From Stenotrophomonas sp. SAU14A_NAIMI4_5 (GTDB taxonomy: Bacteria; Pseudomonadota; Gammaproteobacteria; Xanthomonadales; Xanthomonadaceae), in contig NZ_CP026003.1 of assembly GCF_003086795.1 (NCBI RefSeq), positions 4,475,179-4,539,178 of the forward strand: a stretch of DNA of 64,000 bases. Reading direction: 5' to 3'. Each line of letters starts with the position of its first letter. The first letter of the stretch is position 1. Positions 48,701 through 58,894 of this stretch are shown piece after piece. A program made the translations under genes and the position numbers. Below the pieces are notes generated by a model. The model ran no database searches, was not told where the DNA came from, and saw nothing but the letters and a program-made list of their open reading frames with translations.

Positions 48701-49151
48701 CGTTGCCGGAGATCCACAGCAGGCGCACCAGGCACACCACGCGGCCATCGCCGGCGCGGTATTCCAGCACCAGTGCGGTCCAGGTCGCGCCCTTGCGCAG
48801 GTACTGGGTGGCGATCTCGCCGGTGCCGCTGTCCTGCTGGTCGGCCCACGCGCCACGCACGTAGGAGACCAGGTTGCGGTCGCGGCCACTGCGCTCGGCT
48901 TCACGCGCGGCGGCGTTGAAGTCGACGATGGCTGGCGGCGTCAGCAGCGCGGACATCGCATCGAGCAGGGTCGACTTGCCCGAGCCGGAACGGCCGACGA
49001 ACAGGAAGCCGCGCTCGGCGATCGGCACTTCGGTCAGGCCGTTGAAGGTGCCCCAGTTGTGCACCTGCAGGCGGCGCATGCGGAACTGCTGCAGGCGCGG
49101 GTCCGGCAGGCCTTCATTGAACAGGGCGGGAGTGTGCTTGGAAATGGCCAT
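45771..49151 (-). CDS. mksB: SMC-like ATPase MksB/JetC (condensin)
   Basis: 1126 aa. Walker A GRSGSGKST lies at residues 53-61, the signature SGAGKSGGQRQKLA at about 1000, and Walker B AAVVLDEAFDKAD at about 1036. Between them are two long coiled-coil arms around a hinge (about 460-640). This is the layout of MukB-like MksB/JetC proteins, which form a dimer that extrudes DNA loops with MksE and MksF. It is the last gene of mksF-mksE-mksB, 16 bp after mksE. In Wadjet defence a fourth gene, jetD, would follow; here it is absent. Confidence 0.88.
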   Translation of the reverse strand: MAISKHTPALFNEGLPDPRLQQFRMRRLQVHNWGTFNGLTEVPIAERGFLFVGRSGSGKSTLLDAMSALLTPPAIVDFNAAAREAERSGRDRNLVSYVRGAWADQQDSGTGEIATQYLRKGATWTALVLEYRAGDGRVVCLVRLLWISGNGTSAGDVRKHYMIAERPFDIAKDLGGFDLDLRKLKQKLADIHHFDTFSGYAERFRHLLGIDNEMALRLLHKTQSAKNLGDLNVFLRDFMLDTPRTFDAAERLISDFAELDGAHQAVVTARRQVETLLPARAHYTELKHMHRQRGDDETLKLGIDSFRESRRQLLIEARLREMDVRDRGLLGEEAQRRAALDNHTERLAELELQRRQQGGERIEELEREQGRAEAERDRRLAKQAQAREAARHLQAELPEDAHGFSELVERAQNELQDRQRASAALDDAISERLGGKRDDERRFGEVRGELEAMQRTPSSIPAPMQKLRARLAEETGISEASLPFVGELIQVRTEEQNWQGAIERVLGGFAQSLLVDDKHYNEVADWVNRTHLGMRFTYYRVRRNDDAFAREPSARSLLHKLELRDHAFEGWLRRELGKRFDYECVDAKQLRNVDRGITREGQVKHPGDRFEKDDRSAVNDRRRWILGFNNRDKLVVFEREAQELAKRIASCDTDIASLRGQRDRDNERRLACHELIGIQWNEIDVAAPQQRLADIEATLRDLREGNADLARLAKQIDAVRADIEQARRTYEDTRVERGQLVRERDRLDRARQQSRALVLPALAEDQEAGLAERLQEQGPLSLETLEAHMRQVSNALNEQLSSSQQDVNRVENLLLGCFRRFIQQWPEESGDFTVSVASAEDFLARLERLERDGLPQHEERFFDLLQNQSKNNLLALQRHSAEARKSIGQRLDEVNASLEQVPFNRGTLLTIELSDRRLPEVGEFHLQLREVLSQQQTEQRELAESQFTVLRQLVNRLGSQEGEDKRWRELVLDVRMHVEFIGVELDAETRQQVEIYRSGAGKSGGQRQKLATTCLAAALRYQLGGADSQLPSYAAVVLDEAFDKADNEFTALAMNIFDNFGFQMVVATPLKSVMTLEPFIGGACFVEISGRHDSGVLLIEYDEEGKRLKLPERSRQQANEPEEAEA

Positions 49152-49167
49152 GCGGTGCTCGGGTCTC

Positions 49168-52049
<2,882 letters not shown>

Positions 52050-52786
52050 TGCTTACAGCGTCCCGAAAGGGGGGCGAGCATCGTACCCGACCGGGGGGTG
52101 GGTCGTCCTGTTAGGACGGTTCATCGGGGGGGCGTCGTAGCGCCTGCCTGCTATCGGTTTGGATGGGGAAGGGCGGCAGGGCAGGACACGCCGTAAACCC
52201 CCCTCCGGGGTCCGGCCCAGCCGCTGGCGGCTGTGCGTTCGGGCGCTTGCGAGGCATGCCTCGCAAGCAAAGCGCCCTCACCCTTGGGGGCTCGTAGGCG
52301 CCATCCATGGCGCCTGCGGTCCTGGCCCATCCGGCCCTGCGCCACCCTCCCATCACCCCGCGGGCGCGGTGGGTTGGCTCTTTAAAGGCAAGGGCAGGAG
52401 CAGTGCGGACCAACGGTCCGCACCCACCACAGCAGCAGCGGCGCGGTCCTTTCGAAGCCATGACCACCAGCTTTTGCCCCCGCTTTCGGGTGGCCTCGCC
52501 GCGCCCGCAGGAAACTGCCAGGGATGGGGAAGGGCGGCAGGGCAGGACCGTGAGGCGCATGGATGCGCCGACCGAGCCCCCATGGGTGAGGGCGCTTTGC
52601 TTGCGAGGCATGCCTCGCAAGCGCCCGAACGCACAGCCGCCAGCGGCTGGGCCGGACCCCGGAGGGGGGTTTACGGCGTGTCCTGGCCCATCCGGCCCTG
52701 CGCCACCCCACCCGCCAGCACACGAGGCGCAACGCTTTCCTCAGTACACCCACCCACCCCCAATCACCCATTCAGCAAAAACTATT
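52050..52786. other. Gene-free stretch before marR
   Basis: About 740 bp with no supported gene; open frames here are by-products of GC bias. Its main content is the repeat pair at 52161-52350 and 52522-52709. Between the two copies are TGCGGACCAACGGTCCGCA (a perfect short hairpin, about 52412-52430) and unique sequence. The last 60 bp turn AT-rich towards the marR promoter. Confidence 0.7.
52161..52709. repeat. Duplicated repeat with inverted core between direct arms
   Basis: Left copy 52161-52350, right copy 52522-52709. Each has the same left arm (26 bp, GGATGGGGAAGGGCGGCAGG at its start) and the same right arm (CCTGGCCCATCCGGCCCTGC and on) in the same orientation. The 108-bp core (52187-52294 and 52573-52680) is reversed in one copy and differs at a single base. 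The core includes the palindrome CGAGGCATGCCTCG and a hairpin at CCGCTGGCGG. No transposase or recombinase is adjacent. Confidence 0.85.
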
Positions 52787-52815
52787 GATAGGAATGAAAT
52801 TAGTAGTATCCTATC
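52785..52815 (+). promoter_or_regulatory. marR promoter with overlapping operator
   Basis: TTGATA (52785-52790), 16 bp, TATCCT (52807-52812) forms a promoter 12 bp before the chosen ATG. GATAGGA (52787-52793) and TCCTATC (52809-52815) are perfect 7-bp arms of an inverted repeat that covers both hexamers. Such placement fits autorepression by the MarR protein encoded next. Confidence 0.65.
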
Positions 52816-52823
52816 TATCTCTT

Positions 52824-53279
52824 ATGGACCGACCCCTCGACGACCGTACCCGGCTGCAGATGCAGCTCAGCTCCGGCCTGCTCTATGCAGGACGGCAGTG
52901 GCAGCGCCTGGCCGACAGCCGGCTCGGCAGCTACGGCATCTCCACCGCCTGCACCATGCCCCTGTTGATGATCGGCCGCTCCGGCGGCGGTATCCGCCAA
53001 GTGGCATTGGCCCAGCAGCTGGGCATGGAAGGCCCGTCCCTGGTGCGCCTGCTGGACAAGCTGTGCGCCAGCGACCTGGTCCGCCGCGAAAGCGACGCCA
53101 GCGACCGCCGCGCCAACCTGCTGTGGCTGACCGACGAGGGACAGGCGCTGGTGCGCGAGCTGGAAGAACAGCTCATCGGCCTGCGCCAGGACGTGTTCGG
53201 CGAACTTTCCATGGATGAACTGCAGGCCGTGCTGAAGGCATGGCGCCTGCTGGCCGAGGCGGCCGACCGCATCACGTAA
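52824..53279 (+). CDS. MarR-family transcriptional regulator
   Basis: 151 aa. A winged helix-turn-helix covers about 30-110: GIRQVALAQQLGMEGPSLVRLLDKLCASDLVRR as recognition region and ESDASDRRANLLWLTDEG as the wing with the MarR DxRxN pattern. It probably represses the efflux operon that follows and is released by a phenolic or similar ligand. ATG 52824 (MDRPLDDRTRL) is chosen; a frame start at 52785 lies in the promoter. Confidence 0.88.
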   Translation: MDRPLDDRTRLQMQLSSGLLYAGRQWQRLADSRLGSYGISTACTMPLLMIGRSGGGIRQVALAQQLGMEGPSLVRLLDKLCASDLVRRESDASDRRANLLWLTDEGQALVRELEEQLIGLRQDVFGELSMDELQAVLKAWRLLAEAADRIT

Positions 53280-53387
53280 GCGCGTTGTCCTTGAAACACC
53301 GCCGCTGCCGTGCAGGCGCCAGCGGCTTTTGCCCGTTGCCGTTGTCCTGTGTGTTGCCCTCCCCTCCCCCATCTCGCCCCCCTACCG

Positions 53388-53597
53388 ATGCCCGGTGAAT
53401 TCAGTCTCCACGGAGTGTTCGTCCCGACCCTGCTCGGGTTGATGTTGTTGGCCTACCTGGTCAACAGCGGCCTGCACGCGCTGCTGCAGCGTGCCGGTGC
53501 CTACCGCCATGTCTGGCATCCGGCGCTGTTCAACCTGGCGCTGTACGGGATCGTGCTGGGCCTGCTGTTCCACCTCCTGCGTTGGATGCAATCGTGA
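53388..53597 (+). CDS. DUF1656 small membrane protein
   Basis: 69 aa with two hydrophobic segments (FVPTLLGLMLLAYLVNSGLH, LFNLALYGIVLGLLFHLLRW). DUF1656 proteins nearly always accompany AaeA/EmrA-like fusion proteins and FUSC permeases (as AaeX does). The start is ATG 53388. The stop overlaps the next start (GTGA). Confidence 0.88.
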   Translation: MPGEFSLHGVFVPTLLGLMLLAYLVNSGLHALLQRAGAYRHVWHPALFNLALYGIVLGLLFHLLRWMQS

Positions 53598-54511
53598 ACA
53601 AGATCGTGAAGAAGACCCTTCCCATACTGCTGACCAGCGCGGCGGTGATCGTGGCCCTGCTGGTCCTGCGCCAGCTGTGGGTCTATTACATGGATGAGCC
53701 GTGGACCCGCGACGCCCATGTCGGCGCCGACGTGGTGCAGGTGGCCCCTGATGTGTCCGGCCTGGTGGAATCGGTGAACGTGGCCGACAACCAGGCGGTG
53801 AAGAAGGGCGACGTGCTGTTCGTGATCGACCGTGCGCGTTACCGCATCGCGCTGGAGCAGGCCAAGGCCAGCCTGGCCGAGCGCCAGGCCTCGGTGACGC
53901 AGCTGCGCCGCGAGATCGGCCGCGACCGCAGCCTGCAGGACCTGGTGGCCGCCGAGGACGCCGAAGTGCGCCGGGCCAAGCTGCAGGCCGCGCAGGCGTC
54001 GCTGGCCACCGCCCAGGCCGCAGTCGACCTGGCTGATCTGAACCTGGCCCGCACTGAAGTGCACGCGCCGGCCGACGGCCGGGTCAACGATCGCACCATG
54101 CGCGTGGGCGACTACGTGGTGGCCGGCAAGCCGGTGCTGGCGCTGCTGGATACCGGCTCGTTCCGCATCGATGGCTACTTCGAGGAAACCCGCCTGCGCG
54201 GCGTGGCACCCGGTCAGGCCGTGGACATCCGCCTGATGGGCGAGTCGACCGCGCTGCGCGGCCACGTCGAAAGCATCGCCGCCGGCATCGAGGACCGCTA
54301 CCGCAGCAACGGCAGCACCCTGCTGCCGAACGTGACCCCGGCCTTCGACTGGGTGCGGCTGGCGCAGCGCATCCCGGTGCGCATCGCCATCGACGACGTG
54401 CCCCAGGGCGTGGAACTGATCGCCGGCCGTACCGCCACGGTGACGGTCGAAACCAACAGCAGGAAGCACGCAGACAAGGCCGGCACCACGCCGACACAGG
54501 CGGGCCTGTGA
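53594..54511 (+). CDS. HlyD-family membrane fusion protein (AaeA/EmrA-like)
   Basis: 305 aa. One N-terminal membrane anchor (about 10-28) is followed by a barrel-sandwich domain in two halves (VQVAPDVSGLVESVNVADNQ; TEVHAPADGRVNDRTMRVGDYV) around a coiled-coil hairpin (about 85-155), and a C-terminal barrel. It joins the inner-membrane permease to the outer-membrane channel. GTG 53594 overlaps the DUF1656 stop; a TTG 12 bp upstream is less likely. Its own stop overlaps the next GTG. Confidence 0.9.
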   Translation: MNKIVKKTLPILLTSAAVIVALLVLRQLWVYYMDEPWTRDAHVGADVVQVAPDVSGLVESVNVADNQAVKKGDVLFVIDRARYRIALEQAKASLAERQASVTQLRREIGRDRSLQDLVAAEDAEVRRAKLQAAQASLATAQAAVDLADLNLARTEVHAPADGRVNDRTMRVGDYVVAGKPVLALLDTGSFRIDGYFEETRLRGVAPGQAVDIRLMGESTALRGHVESIAAGIEDRYRSNGSTLLPNVTPAFDWVRLAQRIPVRIAIDDVPQGVELIAGRTATVTVETNSRKHADKAGTTPTQAGL

Positions 54512-55968
54512 ACACCACCCTGCCCCGTCTCGGCCTGATCGTTGCGCTGGCCAGCCTGGCGGCCTGCAAGACTGTCGGCCCGGATTACGCCCTGCCGGAA
54601 GGCTCGGCCTTCAAGCGCCCGGAGGCCAATGCCGCCTTCATCGATACCCAGAACCCGGATGTTGCCGCCAACCAGGCGCTACCCGACCGCTGGTGGTCGC
54701 TGTACAACGATCCGGTGCTGGATGGCCTGATCACCCAGGCGCTGCGTGACAACGTCGAGCTGAAGGCCGCCGATGCGCACCTGCGCCGTGCCGCCGCCGT
54801 GTACGAACAGGCGATGGATGCCGGTGGCTTCGAATACGAAGCCGAAGCCGGCGTCAGCCGCGCGCAGCTGTCGGCCGAAGCCTTCCTGCAGGAACACGAG
54901 CTGCCGGTGATCAACCTGGCCGACGGCAAGTTCGCGGTCAGCTACCAGTTCGATCTGTTCGGCAAGCTCAAGCGTGGTGCCGAAGCGGCCCGCGCCGACG
55001 AGCAGTCAGTAGCCGCCGCACGCGACCTGGCGCAGGTGAGCGTGGTGGCCGAGGTGGCCGACAGCTACCTGGAAATCTGCCACGCCAACCACGAACTGCA
55101 CGTGGCCGAGCATTCGCTGCAGCTGCAGCAGCGCAGCCGCTCGGTCACCCAGCGCCTGATCAATGCCGGCCGCGGCACGCCGCCGGAGCTGGCCCGCGCC
55201 AACGCGCAGGTGGCCCTGCTGGAAGCCGCACTGCCGCCGCTGCGCGCGCAGCGTTCGGCCGCGGCCTATTCCCTGGCCGCGCTGCTGGGGCAGACCCCCG
55301 GCCAGCTGCCGGCCGGCGTGATCGACTGCGCCGACGCGCCGCGCCTGGCCCAGCCGCTGCCGGTGGGTGATGGCCGCGCCCTGCTGCAGCGCCGCCCCGA
55401 CATCCGCCAGGCCGAACGCAAGCTGGCCTCGGCCACCGCACGCATCGGCGTGGCCACCGCCGAGCTGTACCCGGACATCCGTCTGGGTGCCTCGCTGGGT
55501 GCCGCCGGCCTGCTGGAGGACTTCGGCCAGCCGATGACCCAGCAGTGGTCGATCGGCCCGCTGATCTCGTGGACGCTGCCGTCCTCGGGCACGCATGCCC
55601 GCATCCACGCCGCCGAGGCCGGTGCCGATGCCGCGCTGGCCGAGTTCGACCATGCCGTGCTGCAGGCCCTGCGCGAGACGCAGACCGCGCTGGACCGCTA
55701 CGCGCAGGACCTGCGCCGCCTGCAGTCGCTGCGCGAAGCCCAGCAGCAGGCCGCGCTGGCCGCCGAGCAGAACCGCCGGCTGTACCAGGCCGGGCGCACC
55801 CCGTACCTGTCCAGCCTGGATGCCGACCGCAGCCTGGTGACCAGTGATGCCACCCTGGCCGCGGCCGAGGCGCAGGTCTCGCGCGACCAGATCCATCTGT
55901 TCCTGGTGCTGGGTGGCGGCTGGCAGACCACGGTCGCCCCCGCCACCGCGCAGGCCACGGCGAAGTAA
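54508..55968 (+). CDS. Outer membrane efflux lipoprotein (NodT/OprM family)
   Basis: 486 aa. The signal ends in the lipobox LASLAAC, with lipidated Cys20. Two repeated OEP units (about 60-265 and 275-470) each give the four-helix, two-strand half of a TolC-like channel. RRPDIRQAERKLASATARIG and LFGKLKRGAEAARAD are family blocks. The start is GTG 54508. It supplies the exit duct of this tripartite pump. Confidence 0.9.
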   Translation: MNTTLPRLGLIVALASLAACKTVGPDYALPEGSAFKRPEANAAFIDTQNPDVAANQALPDRWWSLYNDPVLDGLITQALRDNVELKAADAHLRRAAAVYEQAMDAGGFEYEAEAGVSRAQLSAEAFLQEHELPVINLADGKFAVSYQFDLFGKLKRGAEAARADEQSVAAARDLAQVSVVAEVADSYLEICHANHELHVAEHSLQLQQRSRSVTQRLINAGRGTPPELARANAQVALLEAALPPLRAQRSAAAYSLAALLGQTPGQLPAGVIDCADAPRLAQPLPVGDGRALLQRRPDIRQAERKLASATARIGVATAELYPDIRLGASLGAAGLLEDFGQPMTQQWSIGPLISWTLPSSGTHARIHAAEAGADAALAEFDHAVLQALRETQTALDRYAQDLRRLQSLREAQQQAALAAEQNRRLYQAGRTPYLSSLDADRSLVTSDATLAAAEAQVSRDQIHLFLVLGGGWQTTVAPATAQATAK

Positions 55969-55971
55969 GCC

Positions 55972-58011
55972 ATGAACGCGCTGACCGACCGCCAGGCGTG
56001 GCTGTTCTCGATCAAGACCTACCTGGCCGCAGTGGCCGCGCTGTACATCGCCATGGCCGGCAACCTGTCGCGCCCGTACTGGGCGATGGGCACGGTGTAC
56101 ATCGTCAGCCAGCCGCTGCTGGGCCCGACCCGGGCCAAGGGCGTGTACCGCATCGTCGGCACCCTGGTGGCCGGCCTGGCCACCCTGCTGGTGCTGCCGG
56201 CGCTGGTGGAAACGCCGATGGTGCTGAGCGCGGCGATGTCGATCTGGCTGGCAGGCTGCCTGTTCCTGGCCCTGCTCAATCGTGGCCCGCGCGGCTACGC
56301 GTTTCTGCTGGCCGGCTACACCACGGCCTTCATCGGCTTCCCGGCGGTGACCTCGCCGGAAACCATCTTCGACACGGTGGTGGCGCGCAGCGAGGAGATC
56401 ATCCTCGGCACGGTGGTGGCGGTGCTGGCCGCGTCGCTGCTGTTCCCGGCCTCGGTGCAGCCGATGCTGCGCACCCGCATCGGCAACTGGATGGAGGATG
56501 CCGCGCAGTGGTGTCGGCAGATCCTCGAGCGTGGCCGCGCCCATGCCCCGCGCAACCGGCTGGCCGCCGACCTGGTGCAGTTCGAGGCGCTCATCGAGTT
56601 CCTGCGCCGCGATGATCCGCGCCATGCGGGCTCTGCGGTTTCGATGGAACGCCTGCGCGAGCGCATGCTGCTGTTGCTGCCGGTGCTGTCGTCGATTGCC
56701 GACCGCCTGAGCGCGCTGCGCAGCGAGGGGCAGACGCTGCCCGAGGGCCTGCCGGCGCTGGTCGATGACATCCACGACTGGATCGATACGCCCGCCAGTG
56801 CCAGCGACTATGCCCGCCTGCGTGCACGCATCAGCGCACTGAAGCCGCAGGTGGACAGCGACCTGCAGCACCTGCAGCTGGCCAGCCTGCTGCTGCGCCT
56901 GGAGGAGCTGGTGGACCTGTGGCAGGACTGCCGCACCCTGCAGCACGCGATCGACCACGGCACCGCGCCGCTGGACCGCACCCACTACCGCATCCGTACC
57001 GAGCGCGTGGCCACCGACAAGCACGTCGACTACGGCATGGCGCTGTTCTCCGCGCTCAGCGCCGGCGTGGCGCTGATGAGCTACTGCGTGCTGTGGATCG
57101 GCCTGGGGTGGGAAGGCGGCGGCAACGGCGCGATGATGGCGGCGGTGACGGCCGCGTTCTTCGCCGCGCAGGACGACCCGGCACCGAGCATGGTCTCGTT
57201 CCTGGTCTGGGCCATCGTCGCTTCGCTGGTGGCCGGCGTGTACCTGTTCGGCGTGTTCCCGGCCGTGCACGACTTCGGCCTGCTGGCGCTGGTGCTGGCG
57301 GTGGCGTTCCTGCCGCTGGGCCTGCTGCTGCACCACCCCAAGAGCGCGCTGTTCGCGCTGCCGCTGACGGTCAACCTGGCCGCGCTGCTGAGCCTGCAGA
57401 ACACCTACAGCGCCAACATCCAGAGCTTCCTCAACTCGTCCATCGCGATGTTCATCGGCATTGGCTTCGCGGTGGTGATGACCCGCCTGTTCCGTTCGGT
57501 GGGTGCCGAGTGGACCGCGCGCCGGCTGGTGCGGCAGGGCTGGACCACGCTGGCCGAAGCCGCAGAAGGGCGCGGCCAGCAGGACCGCCAGCGCTTCGCC
57601 GCACGCATGCTGGACCTGCTGGGCCTGCTCGCCCCGCGCCTGGCGGCGACGCCGGAAGGCAGCGACATCGCCTCGGTGGACATGCTCAACGAGGCGCGCA
57701 TCGGCCTGAACATCCTGCAGCTTCGCCGTGCCCGTCTGGAACTGCCGGAGCGCAGCCGCGAGGCGGTCGAGCACATCCTGGAAGAGATCGCCGCGCACTA
57801 CCGTCGGCAGATTGCCGCACGCCGGCCGATTGCCGCCGCCGAAGCACTGCGCGAGCGCCTGGATACGTCGCTGGGCCGGGTCGGTGGCGTGGGCGCCTGC
57901 AAGGCACGCGACGAGGCGCTGATGGGCCTGATCGGCCTGCGCTTCGCGCTGTTCCCCGAAGCGAAGGCGCTGGCGCCGGGCTTGTCGATGAGTGCGGCCG
58001 AACAGCCGTAG
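55972..58011 (+). CDS. FUSC/AaeB-family efflux permease
   Basis: 679 aa. Two sets of about five or six membrane segments (about 15-165 and 360-510) are separated and followed by cytoplasmic helical regions, the fusaric-acid-resistance/AaeB layout. The first segment AWLFSIKTYLAAVAALYIAM and AMGTVYIVSQPLLGPTRAKG are typical. With its MarR, DUF1656, HlyD and OMF neighbours it probably exports aromatic carboxylates or similar weak acids. It starts 3 bp after the previous stop. Confidence 0.9.
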   Translation: MNALTDRQAWLFSIKTYLAAVAALYIAMAGNLSRPYWAMGTVYIVSQPLLGPTRAKGVYRIVGTLVAGLATLLVLPALVETPMVLSAAMSIWLAGCLFLALLNRGPRGYAFLLAGYTTAFIGFPAVTSPETIFDTVVARSEEIILGTVVAVLAASLLFPASVQPMLRTRIGNWMEDAAQWCRQILERGRAHAPRNRLAADLVQFEALIEFLRRDDPRHAGSAVSMERLRERMLLLLPVLSSIADRLSALRSEGQTLPEGLPALVDDIHDWIDTPASASDYARLRARISALKPQVDSDLQHLQLASLLLRLEELVDLWQDCRTLQHAIDHGTAPLDRTHYRIRTERVATDKHVDYGMALFSALSAGVALMSYCVLWIGLGWEGGGNGAMMAAVTAAFFAAQDDPAPSMVSFLVWAIVASLVAGVYLFGVFPAVHDFGLLALVLAVAFLPLGLLLHHPKSALFALPLTVNLAALLSLQNTYSANIQSFLNSSIAMFIGIGFAVVMTRLFRSVGAEWTARRLVRQGWTTLAEAAEGRGQQDRQRFAARMLDLLGLLAPRLAATPEGSDIASVDMLNEARIGLNILQLRRARLELPERSREAVEHILEEIAAHYRRQIAARRPIAAAEALRERLDTSLGRVGGVGACKARDEALMGLIGLRFALFPEAKALAPGLSMSAAEQP

Positions 58012-58044
58012 CGCGATACCCTGTGCAGCCACAGACCCCGCGCC

Positions 58045-58083
58045 GGGGTCGGATCCTTCGCCAACGGCGAAGGCTCTGACCCC
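58045..58083. repeat. GGGGTC palindrome
   Basis: A 39-bp palindrome from GGGGTC to GACCCC with GGATCCTTCGCC/GGCGAAGGCTC arms, after the efflux operon. It is a member of the family at 3886 and 58854 and probably serves as the operon terminator. Confidence 0.75.
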
Positions 58084-58103
58084 GCCATGCACAGGACGGT
58101 TCA

Positions 58104-58502
58104 ATGAGTTACGACATGATGGTGTTCGAGCCCAGCGCTGCACCCCGCGAAGCAGCGGCCTTCATCGCCTGGTTCGATAAGCAGGCGCAGTGGGGCGAGA
58201 ACCACGAGTACGACGATCCGGCGGTGAGCAGCCCGGCGCTGCAGGCGTGGTTCGCGGAGATGGCGCGGGACTTCCCGCCGATGAACGGGCCGCTGAGCAA
58301 CGACGATGACGACCGTGCCGAGGTGACCGACTACAGCATCGGCCGCGCGGTGATCTACGGCGCGTTCGCCTATTCGGTGGCAGAGCGCGCGCATGGGCGC
58401 GTGCAGGACCTGGCCGAGAAGCACGGCGTGGGGTTCTTCGATCTGAGTGCGGATGAAGCGGCGATCGTGTTCCCGGATGGGCTGGTGTTGATCGCGGAAT
58501 GA
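58104..58502 (+). CDS. Conserved small protein of unknown function
   Basis: 132 aa, starting MSYDMMVFEPSAAPREAAAF. It is acidic and soluble, without signal peptide or membrane segment; it has a Trp-rich first half (FIAWFDKQAQW) and a compact C-terminus (LSADEAAIVFPDGLVLIAE). I know proteins with this opening from other proteobacteria, but not their role. It is a single gene between repeat elements. The ATG is preceded by ACGGTTC, a weak ribosome site. Confidence 0.75.
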   Translation: MSYDMMVFEPSAAPREAAAFIAWFDKQAQWGENHEYDDPAVSSPALQAWFAEMARDFPPMNGPLSNDDDDRAEVTDYSIGRAVIYGAFAYSVAERAHGRVQDLAEKHGVGFFDLSADEAAIVFPDGLVLIAE

Positions 58503-58534
58503 AGGTGGCGGCAGGGCTACGCCCTGCACCTGCG

Positions 58535-58685
58535 GTAGTGCCGGCCGCTGGCCGGCAACCTCAACGTCAAAAGCTGGCTATCCGTGGGATGGCGGGGGCG
58601 GGTCCGGTTGAGGGGGACGCCGTAAACCCGTCCATGGGGGCTTGGTCGCGGCATCCATGCCGCTCACACCCCCTCAACCGGACCC
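58535..58685. repeat. SMAG hairpin and GGTCCGGTTGAGGGGG element
   Basis: A single SMAG (58535-58557) is followed by an element at 58601-58685. The outer inverted arms of the latter are GGTCCGGTTGAGGGGG and CCCCCTCAACCGGACC. The inside contains ACGCCGTAAACCC and CATGGGGGCT, words also in the core at 52187-52294, and the hairpin GCGGCATCCATGCCGC. So the two loci belong to one repeat family with different outer arms. Confidence 0.7.
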
Positions 58686-58736
58686 ACCCCGCCTTCGACA
58701 GTTTCCCGCGGCTGTCGGAACGGCGCTCTGCTCTGG

Positions 58737-58853
58737 TGGGTGCCGACCGTTGGTCGGCACGGGGTCGGATATCGATGTCTGACAGATGTGTCGACCAACG
58801 GTCGACACCTACCAACAGCCGCAGTTGCCAGCAGATCCACGCCATGCGTGGAT
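58737..58853. repeat. Three short hairpins before the recD stop
   Basis: GGTGCCGACCGTTGGTCGGC (58739 on), GTGTCGACCAACGGTCGACAC (58788-58808) and ATCCACGCCATGCGTGGAT (58835-58853) are REP-like hairpins of three arm types. They fill the space between the small conserved gene and recD, with no gene. Confidence 0.7.
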
Positions 58854-58894
58854 GGGGTCAGAGCCCGTTCCCGTCGGGAACGGGATCCGACCCC
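58854..58894. repeat. GGGGTC palindrome inside the recD 3' end
   Basis: A 41-bp palindrome of the GGGGTC family. On the minus strand it encodes the last residues of RecD (about GSDPVPDGNGL) and its TGA stop, so the element has become part of the coding sequence. Confidence 0.75.

Noticed and set aside
52050..52786. Insertion sequence bounded by inverted repeats
   Set aside because: The 108-bp inverted cores enclose only about 280 bp without a transposase frame, and there are no target-site duplications I can see.
52159..52788. Open frames across the repeat region before marR
   Set aside because: They exist on both strands, consist of repeat translation, and lack ribosome sites.
55006..58143. 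1045-codon open frame opposite the efflux operon
   Set aside because: Antisense to the outer-membrane factor and FUSC genes, with no recognisable domain and biased composition.
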